From NCBI RefSeq assembly GCF_022788715.1, contig NZ_CP085167.1, forward strand, positions 1,237,001 through 1,301,000: a stretch of 64,000 nt of DNA. Direction: 5' to 3'. The position numbers and the translations under genes were made by a program. The notes beneath the pieces were generated by a model that ran no database searches, was not told where the DNA came from, and worked only from the letters and a program-made list of their open reading frames with translations. Source of the stretch: Sulfitobacter sp. DSM 110093. GTDB lineage: Bacteria; Pseudomonadota; Alphaproteobacteria; Rhodobacterales; Rhodobacteraceae. Shown one piece after another: positions 57,139 to 64,000 of the stretch (positions are counted from its first letter, which is position 1; each line of letters opens with the position of its first letter).

Positions 57139-57434
57139 CACAGGGTCTCCTGTTTGCCGTGGGCGTAGTTCGACGGGCCTTTGGCACGGAACTCTTCGCG
57201 GAAATGTGTGGGCTTGGGGCCGCCGGCCTCGGGGGCCACATCGGCGAGGTAGACGCCGACGACCAGATCCTGCTGGCTCAACGCGTCGATCATGCGCAGG
57301 TCAGCGTCGGCCTCATCGGTCAGCACTTCGGCCTCGGAAAGGCTGCGGGTCCAGCCGGTGGCGGTTTGGTAGACAACGTCGCCTTCGAGCAGCGCATTGG
57401 CGGTGATGACCTTGGGGGTGAAAGGCTTGGGCAT
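57138..57434 (-). CDS. DUF2849 protein of the sulfate-reduction cluster
   Basis: A 98-residue protein, VITANALLEGDVVYQTATGW, that matches the DUF2849 family found between cysG and cysI in alphaproteobacteria. Role unknown; a small accessory to sulfite reductase is likely from its constant place. It starts one base after cysG and its stop overlaps the cysI start. Confidence 0.82.
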   Translation of the reverse strand: MPKPFTPKVITANALLEGDVVYQTATGWTRSLSEAEVLTDEADADLRMIDALSQQDLVVGVYLADVAPEAGGPKPTHFREEFRAKGPSNYAHGKQETL

Positions 57435-57435
57435 A

Positions 57436-58830
57436 TCAGGCCAGCTCCTCTAGCGGGGTTTGGGTGGCAGCTTGGACGGCGGCGCGCGGGGCGAGGCCGT
57501 AGAAGGTGAGCGCGGGGCCGGTCATTTCGGCATCGGCCAGATCGCGCGGCAGATCGTTGAGCGTGGTGGACAGCACCCGCTGATCGGCGCGCGAGGCGTT
57601 TTCGATCACGGTGACGGGCGTGGCCCGGTCGGCGCCGTGCATCAGCAGGCGGCCTTGGACGAAACGGGCGGATTTCTTGCCCATATAGATCGCGGCGACC
57701 TCATTCGGGCGGGCGAGCGCGGCCCAATCGTGATCGGCGAAGCCTTTCATGTCATGCCCGGTCAGGAAGCGAACCGAGGCATTGCGGCCCCGTTTGGTCA
57801 GGCTTTGACCGATGCCCGCCACGGCGGCGGAGGCAGCGGTGATGCCGGGCACGATGTGCCAGCCGATGCCATGGGCGTCGACCGCGTCGATCTCTTCGTC
57901 CAGCCGGCCAAAGACGGTGGCATCGCCCGATTTCAGCCGCACGACCTGTGCGCCGCTTCGGGCGTGCTCGACCAGCAGGGCGTTGATGTGATCTTGGGCG
58001 GTGGAGGGGCCGAAACCCTCTTTGCCCACGTCGATCATCAACGCTTCGCGGCGGGCGAGTTCGAGGATTTCCGGGCTGATCAGACGGTCGTAGATCACCA
58101 CATCAGCTTCATCCAGCGCACGGCGGGCTTTGAGGGTCAGCAGTTCTGGATCGCCGGGGCCGCCGCCAACGAAAGCCACATGGCCGTCGCGGGCTTCGCG
58201 GGCGAGGTGGGTCTGCAGCAGGTCTTTCAGCGCCGGGCGCACGGTATCCTTGCCTTCGGCCATAGCGCGGGGGCCAGTGGCGAAGTAATACTCACGCCAG
58301 AAATCGCGACGCGCGCGGCCCATGGGCAGGGCATCGGCCAGCATGCGGAAACCTTTGCCGATCCGTGCGAGCGGGCCGAGGGTGACGGGCAGACGCTCTT
58401 CCAGATCGGCTTTGATGGCGCGGGCCAGCACCGGGGCGGCGCCTTCGGTGCCGATGGCCACGGTCACCGGGTCACGGTCGACGATGGCGGGGGTGATGAA
58501 CTGGCTATCATGCAGGTTGTCGACGATGTTCACCAATACGCCCGCCGCGCGGGCAAGGGCTGCATTCTCGGCATCGAGCGCATCATTTTCATCCGCCGCA
58601 TAGAACAGCAGCGCACCTGCCAGGTCGGCTGCAGTGAGCGCGCGACGGTGCAGGGTCAGCTTGCCCGTCGCCTGCCATTCGACAAGCTCTGGCGCGGGGT
58701 CGGGCGCAAAGATATGCAGCGCGGCTTTGGTCTTCATCAGCAGGCGCAACTTGGCCAGCGCCGCTTCGCCGCCGCCGGAAAGGAGGATCTTTTGCTCGCT
58801 CGTGGCGAGGAAGATGGGAAAGTGATCCAT
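57436..58830 (-). CDS. cysG: Siroheme synthase CysG
   Basis: A 464-residue multifunctional enzyme. Residues 1-200 are the dehydrogenase/ferrochelatase part (LLSGGGEAALAKLRLL), and about 218-464 the uroporphyrinogen-III methyltransferase (VAFVGGGPGDPELLTLKA; VVIYDRLIS). It makes siroheme for the sulfite reductase encoded next. The plus strand also stays open over this gene, but that is its shadow. It diverges from the Lrp-type regulator. Confidence 0.94.
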   Translation of the reverse strand: MDHFPIFLATSEQKILLSGGGEAALAKLRLLMKTKAALHIFAPDPAPELVEWQATGKLTLHRRALTAADLAGALLFYAADENDALDAENAALARAAGVLVNIVDNLHDSQFITPAIVDRDPVTVAIGTEGAAPVLARAIKADLEERLPVTLGPLARIGKGFRMLADALPMGRARRDFWREYYFATGPRAMAEGKDTVRPALKDLLQTHLAREARDGHVAFVGGGPGDPELLTLKARRALDEADVVIYDRLISPEILELARREALMIDVGKEGFGPSTAQDHINALLVEHARSGAQVVRLKSGDATVFGRLDEEIDAVDAHGIGWHIVPGITAASAAVAGIGQSLTKRGRNASVRFLTGHDMKGFADHDWAALARPNEVAAIYMGKKSARFVQGRLLMHGADRATPVTVIENASRADQRVLSTTLNDLPRDLADAEMTGPALTFYGLAPRAAVQAATQTPLEELA

Positions 58831-58849
58831 GATGCGCCCTGTATTCTGT

Positions 58850-58878
58850 TTGACGTGACCTCTTATATAGGAAATATT
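58850..58878 (+). promoter_or_regulatory. Candidate promoter of the Lrp-type regulator
   Basis: TTGACG at 58850-58855, a 17-base spacer and AATATT at 58873-58878. On the minus strand TATATA within the spacer could be the -10 box of cysG, so the two promoters overlap back to back. Confidence 0.45.
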
Positions 58879-58885
58879 CCCGATA
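58866..58885. promoter_or_regulatory. Dyad over the overlapping lrp and cysG promoters
   Basis: A 20-base imperfect palindrome (halves TATAGGAAAT and ATTCCCGATA, 8 of 10 positions symmetric) covers the -10 box of the plus-strand promoter. AT-rich 15-20-base dyads are typical of Lrp/AsnC binding sites. Confidence 0.4.
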
Positions 58886-58974
58886 ATTGGCTAGTTGCTG
58901 GCGCAGATAAGAACATGTGTTCGCTATGGCTGTTGGTTGAGTATGAACGTCCTGCCGGGACGAGAGAGAAGAGA

Positions 58975-59436
58975 ATGACTGTCCGAATTGATGAGACCGA
59001 CCGGAAGATTTTGGCGCAGCTGCAACGGGATGCGAGCCAATCGCTGGACGATATCGCCCGCGAAGTGGGCTCTTCGAAGACGCCGGTGTGGAATCGGATT
59101 CGCAAGCTGCGGGAGGCCGGGGTGATCGGGCAACAGACCGTGGTACTGGATTCCGAAGCGCTTGGGTTTGAAGCCTGCTTTTTCGTGTTGATCCGCACCT
59201 CGGAGCATGAGGCGGCTTGGCAAGCGGCGTTTCTGAAGGCGCTACAGGACCGGCCCGAGGTGCAAGAGGCGCACCGGCTGGCGGGGGATATCGACTATAT
59301 CCTAAAGGTGCGGGTAAAGAACGCGCGGGCCTATGACGTGTTCTATCAGGCGCTGATTTCAGAGGTGAAGGTGCACAACGTGACGGCGCTGTTGTCGATG
59401 GAAGAGATCAAATCGACGACGATGCTGCCGTTGTAA
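58975..59436 (+). CDS. Lrp/AsnC-family transcriptional regulator
   Basis: A 153-residue regulator. Residues 1-60 are the helix-turn-helix (IDETDRKILAQLQRD; EVGSSKTPVWNRIRKLREAG), and about 68-150 the RAM ligand domain (AGDIDYILKVRVKNARAYD). Divergent placement next to cysG suggests it controls the sulfate-reduction genes in response to a sulfur amino acid; this is inferred. GAGAGAAGAG lies before the ATG at 58975. A terminator follows. Confidence 0.88.
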   Translation: MTVRIDETDRKILAQLQRDASQSLDDIAREVGSSKTPVWNRIRKLREAGVIGQQTVVLDSEALGFEACFFVLIRTSEHEAAWQAAFLKALQDRPEVQEAHRLAGDIDYILKVRVKNARAYDVFYQALISEVKVHNVTALLSMEEIKSTTMLPL

Positions 59437-59441
59437 GAACG

Positions 59442-59476
59442 CGGGGCGGCGCATCACTGGCCGCCCCGGTTGTTTT
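59442..59476 (+). terminator. Intrinsic terminator of the Lrp-type regulator
   Basis: CGGGGCGGC and GCCGCCCCG form a 9-bp stem with a 9-base loop, followed by GTTGTTTT. It runs into the stop codon of the convergent tpiA. Confidence 0.8.
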
Positions 59477-60224
59477 AGGACTGTGCGAGCGCTGCCACAA
59501 TGGGCGTGAAATCTTCGGCCTTCAGGCTGGCCCCGCCGACAAGCGCGCCGTCGACGTTTTCGACCGCGAAAATCTCAGCAGCATTCGCGGCTTTGACCGA
59601 GCCGCCGTAAAGCAGGGGCAGGGCGTTGCCGATCTCAGCGCCGAAACGGTCGATCAAGCGGGCACGCATGAAATCATGCACCTCTTCGATCTGCGCAATG
59701 CTGGGTACTTTGCCAGTGCCGATCGCCCAGATCGGTTCATAGGCGATTACGGTGTTTTCCGCATCAACCGCATCGGGAAGGGAACCGTCGAGTTGGCCAC
59801 CGATGATGTCAAGCGTTTGGTCGGCATCGCGTTCGGCTTCGCTTTCGCCGATGCAGACAATGGCGGTCAGCCCAGCAGCCCAGGCCGCGCAGGTCTTGGC
59901 CTGCACGTCGGCGTCGGTTTCACGATGGGCATCGCGGCGCTCAGAATGGCCAAGGATGACGTGGGTCGCGCCGCTGTCAGCGACCATCGTGGCGGAGATA
60001 TCACCGGTATAAGCGCCTGCGCCTTCCGTATGGCAATCCTGCGCGCCGATTTGGATCGGGCTGCCGTGGGTGGCGTCAGTGGCGCGGAACAGCAGGGTGC
60101 TGGGCGGGCAGATCACGACCTGTGGCGGGTTTTCGGGCAGGCCTGTGGCAAGGCTGTGAAGCTCTGCCAAAGAGGCGGCTGTGCCGTTCATCTTCCAATT
60201 ACCAGCGGCGATTTTGGGGCGCAT
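59475..60224 (-). CDS. tpiA: Triosephosphate isomerase
   Basis: A 249-residue TIM barrel. GNWKMNG carries the active lysine, ILGHSERR the histidine, and VIAYEPIWAIGTGK the catalytic glutamate followed by the lid loop; YGGSVKA is the phosphate site. It interconverts DHAP and glyceraldehyde-3-phosphate. A 12-base-loop inverted repeat lies 11 bases upstream of the ATG. Confidence 0.96.
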   Translation of the reverse strand: MRPKIAAGNWKMNGTAASLAELHSLATGLPENPPQVVICPPSTLLFRATDATHGSPIQIGAQDCHTEGAGAYTGDISATMVADSGATHVILGHSERRDAHRETDADVQAKTCAAWAAGLTAIVCIGESEAERDADQTLDIIGGQLDGSLPDAVDAENTVIAYEPIWAIGTGKVPSIAQIEEVHDFMRARLIDRFGAEIGNALPLLYGGSVKAANAAEIFAVENVDGALVGGASLKAEDFTPIVAALAQS

Positions 60225-60234
60225 CGGATCCGTC

Positions 60235-60260
60235 CTGATCTGTTGATATTGCTAGATCAG
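60235..60260. repeat. Inverted repeat between the IscA-type gene and tpiA
   Basis: CTGATCT (60235-60241) and AGATCAG (60254-60260) are perfect 7-bp arms 12 bases apart, upstream of tpiA and downstream of the IscA-type gene. Operator or leader hairpin; no T-run. Confidence 0.35.
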
Positions 60261-60309
60261 TTCGCAGGCCGGCAGCCTTTCGTCAAGGCCGTGGGCCTGT
60301 CGGGTGCGA

Positions 60310-60672
60310 TTACTTCACGCCCAAGCTTTCGTCGAACTTGATGGATTCGCCGCAACCGCAGGCTTCGGTCACATTGGGATTTCGGAACTTGAAGCCGGAC
60401 TCGAGCAGCGTTGTCTCATAGTCGATTTCGGTGCCAAAAAGGAACATCTGCGCCATCGGCGCGATCATCACGCGCGCGCCGTCCTGCTCGACCACCTCAT
60501 CGTTGGGATCGGTCGCTTCGACGTAATCCATGGTGTATTCCATGCCTGCGCAGCCGCCTTTTTTGACGCCAATGCGTAGCCCTGCATGGCCCGCCGATTG
60601 CATTAGCTTTGCAATCTGGCCAGCGGCTTTGGGGGTCATGGTGACGGCTTGCTTGCCGGGAATGCCAAACAT
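60310..60672 (-). CDS. IscA/SufA-type Fe-S cluster assembly protein
   Basis: A 120-residue HesB-like protein. The three conserved cysteines are in KKGGCAGMEY and EACGCGES. It carries or inserts Fe-S clusters, or iron. ErpA, IscA and SufA cannot be told apart with certainty; closeness to the DUF59/SufT-type gene at the right edge suggests the SUF system. Many cluster proteins in the window (complex I, CysH, CysI) depend on such carriers. Confidence 0.88.
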   Translation of the reverse strand: MFGIPGKQAVTMTPKAAGQIAKLMQSAGHAGLRIGVKKGGCAGMEYTMDYVEATDPNDEVVEQDGARVMIAPMAQMFLFGTEIDYETTLLESGFKFRNPNVTEACGCGESIKFDESLGVK

Positions 60673-60726
60673 GTCAAATACTCCTATGCGGCCAAGATAG
60701 GGGTGCGGGGCGGCGATCTCAAGCCG

Positions 60727-61440
60727 TCAGAAGGAATTCATTGCAGCCTTGGTGGCAAAGGCTGCGATAAGCGCCCAACCAAAGGACGCCAGCGTGCCGA
60801 TGATCACATATTCGCTGATCTTTTGGTTCTGTTTCACCGTGTCAAAGCGCAGGATCGACTTTGCGGCGATCAGAAAGCCGATGCCCGCAGGTTCGCCGAT
60901 TAGAACCATCAAAAAAATCAGCGCCCGTTCCAGCAGTCCGATGATCCGCCCCGCATTTTCAAGGCCATCGGGCTGGGCCCGCGCTTTGTGGGGGAGCATC
61001 AGGCCACCCACCGCTGGCCCGCCTGCAAGGGTGGCGGTGATCAGCCCCGCGGCAAAGAGGGCTGGTGGCACAAGGCTGGCGCTGTGTTCGCCCCAGATGC
61101 CGCTGGCGAAAGCGTCAGGTGCGTAAAGAGCAAGGGCCGCGATGCTGAGAAGATGGGTGGCCTGATCTGTGAGATAGGGCCAGAGCCGCTCACGTTGTTG
61201 GGTGGGCACGGCGTGGGTCTTGACCGTATCGATACCGACATGAGCAAGGGCAAGCAGCGCCGCGAGCGTGAGGCTGCCACCAAGCGCCAGCGCCGTCAGG
61301 GAAAAGACGATCAGCCCATGTGCGAATAACACTTGCGGTTTGCGCTTAGCTGCAACCATTGCGTTGGTCTGAAACACAAAATCCGCCAGCAGATGCGCGA
61401 GCAGGCAAGCGAGGGCGGTAGCGATGGCCTGTTCGGTCAT
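60727..61440 (-). CDS. DUF3307 membrane protein
   Basis: A 237-residue integral membrane protein with about six or seven TM segments. The N-terminal HLLADFVFQT is the DUF3307 signature. Conserved-looking polar residues within helices (HLLAD, AHVGID, DQATH) could bind metal, and the end KSILRF then SEYVIIGTLASFGWAL is also typical. Function unknown. It lies 113 bases after the SatD-like gene on the same strand; the two families are often paired. Confidence 0.78.
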   Translation of the reverse strand: MTEQAIATALACLLAHLLADFVFQTNAMVAAKRKPQVLFAHGLIVFSLTALALGGSLTLAALLALAHVGIDTVKTHAVPTQQRERLWPYLTDQATHLLSIAALALYAPDAFASGIWGEHSASLVPPALFAAGLITATLAGGPAVGGLMLPHKARAQPDGLENAGRIIGLLERALIFLMVLIGEPAGIGFLIAAKSILRFDTVKQNQKISEYVIIGTLASFGWALIAAFATKAAMNSF

Positions 61441-61530
61441 GGGTGTCCCGACTGTTGGTGTGAATGGCTATTTGAAAAGCCGGAGAGTGCTAAAGCAAGA
61501 GGCTACTTCCTGAGGGATACAGGCCTATTT

Positions 61531-61565
61531 GGCTGTAATTTACGATAACAGCCTTAAATGGCTGT
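61531..61565 (-). promoter_or_regulatory. Mutually exclusive hairpins between the SatD-like and DUF3307 genes
   Basis: GGCTGT at 61531-61536, ACAGCC at 61548-61553 and GGCTGT at 61560-61565: the middle copy can pair with either flank, giving loops of 11 or 6 bases. The second hairpin contains the SatD-like stop codon, so a ribosome finishing that gene would open it and allow the other. Confidence 0.4.
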
Positions 61566-62171
61566 TTCTTGTTTTTCCAAGATATCAAAGACCTCATGCA
61601 ATTCATCGACCCCAGCTGCCTCCACATGGCCCTGGACGCTTTGCTGGGTCAGATCGAACTGCTGCGCCAGACGCGCCTGTGAGGGGGGCTCGGGCGCGAG
61701 CATGAAATAGGCAACATCGGCTTGGCGCATGGTCCAACCGCGAACAATCCGGTCGGCGAGGGGGAGCGCACTGCGCAGGGGCAGCGGTGCATCCGGCGCG
61801 TGCATGCGTCGCGCACGGGGCATGGTATCAAGCGCATAACCGGACTGGATCAACGCAGGCCCATCCGCGCTAGAGAGATCATTGCCCGCAAAATTGGCCT
61901 CACCAATCCCGATGCCAAAACGTGTGTCAGCGGTCTTGCCACAGCGGCGCACGGCAGCGCGCAGCACAAGAGCGGCACGTAGGCAGAGGCGGGGAGATAC
62001 GGCCATTTGCCAACCATCACCGCGAAAACGGGTCATGCGGGCGGGCTGGCTCTGCCAATCGGCCAGAACCTCGGCGGTTTCCTCAAGTCGGGCAAAAACC
62101 GTATCCAGTTCCGTGCGGGACATCGCGGTGGATTTGACGATATCGCCGGTAAAAATTGCCCAAGTTTCCAT
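61554..62171 (-). CDS. SatD-like protein with nucleotide-cyclase-type fold and C-terminal HTH
   Basis: A 205-residue protein. WAIFTGDIVKST (Asp10) and FRGDGWQMA (Asp52) occupy the places of the two metal-binding aspartates of class III nucleotide cyclases, and TRFGIGIGEANFAG matches the later RxGIxxGE strand. The substrate lysine position is Arg, and the Asn and Arg that stabilise the transition state seem absent, so activity is uncertain. Residues about 160-200 look like a sigma-type helix-turn-helix (QARLAQQFDLTQQSVQGHVE). Start at the ATG at 62171. Paired with DUF3307. Confidence 0.68.
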   Translation of the reverse strand: METWAIFTGDIVKSTAMSRTELDTVFARLEETAEVLADWQSQPARMTRFRGDGWQMAVSPRLCLRAALVLRAAVRRCGKTADTRFGIGIGEANFAGNDLSSADGPALIQSGYALDTMPRARRMHAPDAPLPLRSALPLADRIVRGWTMRQADVAYFMLAPEPPSQARLAQQFDLTQQSVQGHVEAAGVDELHEVFDILEKQETAI

Positions 62172-62237
62172 GGCTTGCCCCTTGTTTCCCGCAATGTCGC
62201 AGGAAGGGGAAACCCATGCAAGCCCAGCCAAAGAGAA

Positions 62238-62261
62238 GGGCCGCCCGGTGAGGGGCGGCCC
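62238..62261 (-). terminator. Terminator of the glycerophosphodiesterase gene
   Basis: GGGCCGCC and GGCGGCCC form an 8-bp stem with an 8-base loop. On the minus strand it is followed by TTCTCTTT. It lies 29 bases past the stop. Confidence 0.7.
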
Positions 62262-62289
62262 AGCATGGCAGTCCGAGGCGTGAAGCGGA

Positions 62290-63501
62290 TCAGAGGCCCA
62301 TGCAGTTGGCGTAATAGGTCACGGTCGCGGGCCAGTCAGAGAAGACACCGGCCACGCCCACGTCTTGGGCCAGCACATCCAGCGCCACCAGATAGTCGCT
62401 ATCGTCTTTCACAACATCGCTGATCGATTGGAAGTACCAGCCGCCACCGGAGGCAAGCGGGCCAGAGCGTTCCAGCGTCCATGCGATCAGGGTCAGACCC
62501 GCTTCTTTTGCGGCCATGGCATAGTCAGAGCCCGCAATTGCGCCGTCCTTGTTGGTCATCAGCATATTCAGCGATGGAGCGAGGTAATTTACGCCCTTGG
62601 CTTTCAGATCGGCGAAATCTTCTTTCCATGTTTCTGGGTTTTGCTCATCAAAACCATCGGACCATTCAACCAGATAGACGGCCTGCTTGCCGAATTCGGG
62701 CGTGTTCTCAACCCAGTAGAGCACATCGTCGAGGTTGAAAGACTGCGGCCAGACGTCGGAGGCGGGGATGCCTGCGGCGACATATTCATCCACCAGCTTC
62801 TGCGCGTAGTCTTCCTGAGAGAAACCGTCATGGGGCATCTCTACGGAGGGGGATTTAAGCTCTGGCGTGAATTTAGCACCGAGGGATTTGAACAACTCGA
62901 TCGATTCCGCATGGGTCATCAACTCGGCTTTGTCGCTGTAAAGCTCGGTGCGGAAGTTGGCGACGCCACCCTGATAATCTTCGGCGGTGGTGGCTGTGTT
63001 ATCTGCGCTGTCCATCTTGGGCGTTAGGGTGCGGAACTCAGCCAAGGTGATGTCAGAGGCGCGGCACTCAGCGCTGGCTGGCGTGTCGCCCGACGCGGCG
63101 GTGAAGCCGGTGGTGCATTTCTCGGCCAGATCGGAGACGAGAATGTTCGTGGTGGTGTGCAGATCGTTCTGCGCGTGACGGCAGACCAGCTCGTGATCGG
63201 CAGTAAAGGTCACGTCGCATTCCAAAATGCCTGCGCCCATCCGCGCGGCGGCGACGTTGGATTGCACGGTATGTTCGGGGAACATCAGCGGCGCGCCGCG
63301 GTGGCCGATGGAGAAATCGGACTTGGAGGCATCTTGGCCCATGCAGGAGGCAAGCTTGTCCTTCAGATCGCCGTCGGGCAGCTTATCGATAAGATAGGCC
63401 GGGCGGGGGCCGTATTCGACCGGTGTCGCGGTGGCGTGGGCCTCGGCCAGCGCCATGCCGGGCGCAAGGGCAAGAGCGGCGAGAGAAACAAGTGTACGCA
63501 T
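62290..63501 (-). CDS. Periplasmic glycerophosphodiester phosphodiesterase
   Basis: A 403-residue secreted enzyme with signal peptide [33 protein letters not shown] and [17 protein letters not shown] hold the catalytic His pair and metal-binding Glu/Asp of the GDPD TIM barrel. It frees glycerol-3-phosphate from phospholipid head groups, a source of phosphate and glycerol. It is longer than GlpQ-type cores (about 330), with extra segments near residues 130-190. Gene symbol glpQ is possible but not certain. Confidence 0.87.
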   Translation of the reverse strand: MRTLVSLAALALAPGMALAEAHATATPVEYGPRPAYLIDKLPDGDLKDKLASCMGQDASKSDFSIGHRGAPLMFPEHTVQSNVAAARMGAGILECDVTFTADHELVCRHAQNDLHTTTNILVSDLAEKCTTGFTAASGDTPASAECRASDITLAEFRTLTPKMDSADNTATTAEDYQGGVANFRTELYSDKAELMTHAESIELFKSLGAKFTPELKSPSVEMPHDGFSQEDYAQKLVDEYVAAGIPASDVWPQSFNLDDVLYWVENTPEFGKQAVYLVEWSDGFDEQNPETWKEDFADLKAKGVNYLAPSLNMLMTNKDGAIAGSDYAMAAKEAGLTLIAWTLERSGPLASGGGWYFQSISDVVKDDSDYLVALDVLAQDVGVAGVFSDWPATVTYYANCMGL

Positions 63502-63629
63502 AATGATGTCCGTTCGTGAATGAAGTTCTGGGGCTTCTATGGGCGCCCCTTGTAACGGTTTCACGACGGTCTGATGTCAGTCAAATGAACTATGCGCCGG
63601 GGATGCATTCGGCGGGAAGTGGCCAAAAG

Positions 63630-63663
63630 AAAACGCCGCCAATGTCCTGCATTGACGACGTTT
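63630..63663 (-). terminator. Terminator after the DUF59/SufT-type gene
   Basis: On the minus strand AACGTCGTCAATG pairs with CATTGGCGGCGTT through 11 Watson-Crick and two G-U pairs, with a 5-base loop, then TTCTTTT. T-runs on both sides mean it could work on both strands. Confidence 0.7.
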
Positions 63664-63688
63664 TTTGTTCACTCTGCGGAACGGTTGC

Positions 63689-64000
63689 TTACATGAAGCC
63701 CAGTTCGAGGCGGGCTTCGTCGGACATCATGTCCATGCCCCAAGGCGGTTCCCAAACAAGGGCCACATCGACCTGCTTGACCCCCGCAATGGGTTCAACA
63801 GCGTCGGCAACCCAACCTGGCATCTCACCCGCCACAGGGCAGCCCGGCGCAGTCAGCGACATCTTGATGTCGACTTCATTCTCGTCATTGATGTCGATGG
63901 TATAGATCAGGCCCAGTTCGTAGATATTCACCGGGATCTCAGGGTCATAGACCGTGCGACAAGCCTCGACGATCTGCTCATAGAGCGGGTGATCGGTGGA
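63689..64000 (-). CDS. DUF59/SufT-type Fe-S assembly protein (5' end outside window)
   Basis: The frame is open to the right edge, with 103 codons visible before the stop. TVYDPEIPVNIYELGLIY and MSLTAPGCPVAGEMP are the signature of the DUF59/MIP18 family, with the conserved cysteine in GCPV. Such proteins help put Fe-S clusters into targets and often end suf operons, so the SUF system may continue to the right. The start codon is not in the window. Confidence 0.85.
   Translation of the reverse strand, partial: STDHPLYEQIVEACRTVYDPEIPVNIYELGLIYTIDINDENEVDIKMSLTAPGCPVAGEMPGWVADAVEPIAGVKQVDVALVWEPPWGMDMMSDEARLELGFM

Noticed and set aside
55969-57168. A 399-residue plus-strand frame over cysI
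   Set aside because: Antisense to the siroheme reductase with its complete cysteine set.
57460-58974. A plus-strand frame that stays open from 57460 through the Lrp-type gene, giving an apparent 658-residue protein
   Set aside because: The part before 58975 is the exact antisense of cysG, whose protein has full motifs. Only the last 153 codons form a real regulator.
60727-62171. Considered as a proven Pycsar-type defence system
   Set aside because: No defence genes or mobile-element signs surround it, and key cyclase residues appear to be missing; kept only as a hypothesis.

Overview
This window is a compact, GC-rich stretch of chromosome from an alphaproteobacterium, almost certainly a marine Rhodobacteraceae member of the Roseobacter group (Sulfitobacter-like). 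This rests on the complex I (nuo) operon with inserted accessory genes and a terminal birA, the cysG-DUF2849-cysI-cysH-DUF934 sulfur cluster, a Rhodobacter-type ferredoxin/flavodoxin-NADP reductase and a Hint-domain protein. The species call is inference. I see no rRNA, tRNA, CRISPR array, insertion sequence, prophage or integration site. No gene-free stretch exceeds 300 bases; the longest is 42438-42686 (249 bases).

Layout. 1-3082: the 5' part of glmU (minus) diverges from gph and a coupled DegT-type aminotransferase, followed by a convergent PPOX-fold gene. 3231-13508: a leucine-degradation operon with isovaleryl-CoA dehydrogenase, an acyl-CoA synthetase, both methylcrotonyl-CoA carboxylase subunits, HMG-CoA lyase and a methylglutaconyl-CoA hydratase-type enzyme, plus four passengers (LprI/DUF1311-like, DUF1622, a flavodoxin-fold protein and a GST). 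13671-35365: nuoA-N followed by birA, coaX and rnj. Between the 14 nuo genes lie two lipoproteins, a periplasmic protein, a two-TM protein sharing a C-terminal module with NuoE, DUF5337, an AhpD/CMD-like protein and three very small ORFs of 57, 26 and 25 residues. BirA is the ligase needed to charge the biotin carboxylase subunit at 9219-11165.

35349-44045: a secreted protein, a DEAD-box helicase, a glycosyltransferase, prfC, a Hint-domain protein, an atypical SDR and a sodium/solute symporter. 44088-46531: an orphan ABC ATPase with two tandem Lin0512 proteins, then a convergent WYL regulator with a long palindrome at its start. 46703-49305: tatA-tatB-tatC and a coupled DUF815-type ATPase, closed by a clear terminator. 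49371-54207 (minus): nlpD-pcm-surE, an SDR, a small GspC/PilP-like protein and fpr. 54283-59436: assimilatory sulfate reduction (minus) divergent from an Lrp/AsnC regulator. 59475-64000 (minus): tpiA, an IscA/SufA-type protein, a DUF3307 membrane protein paired with a SatD-like protein of nucleotide-cyclase fold, a periplasmic glycerophosphodiesterase, and the 3' part of a DUF59/SufT-type gene.

Most of the window is housekeeping. The parts I consider least explained are the SatD-like/DUF3307 pair with mutually exclusive hairpins at their junction, the micro-ORFs and hairpin clusters inside the nuo operon, the module shared by NuoE and the next protein, the ABC ATPase/Lin0512 group, and several clean palindromes at promoters. 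All functional calls come from reading motifs and context; no database search was run.
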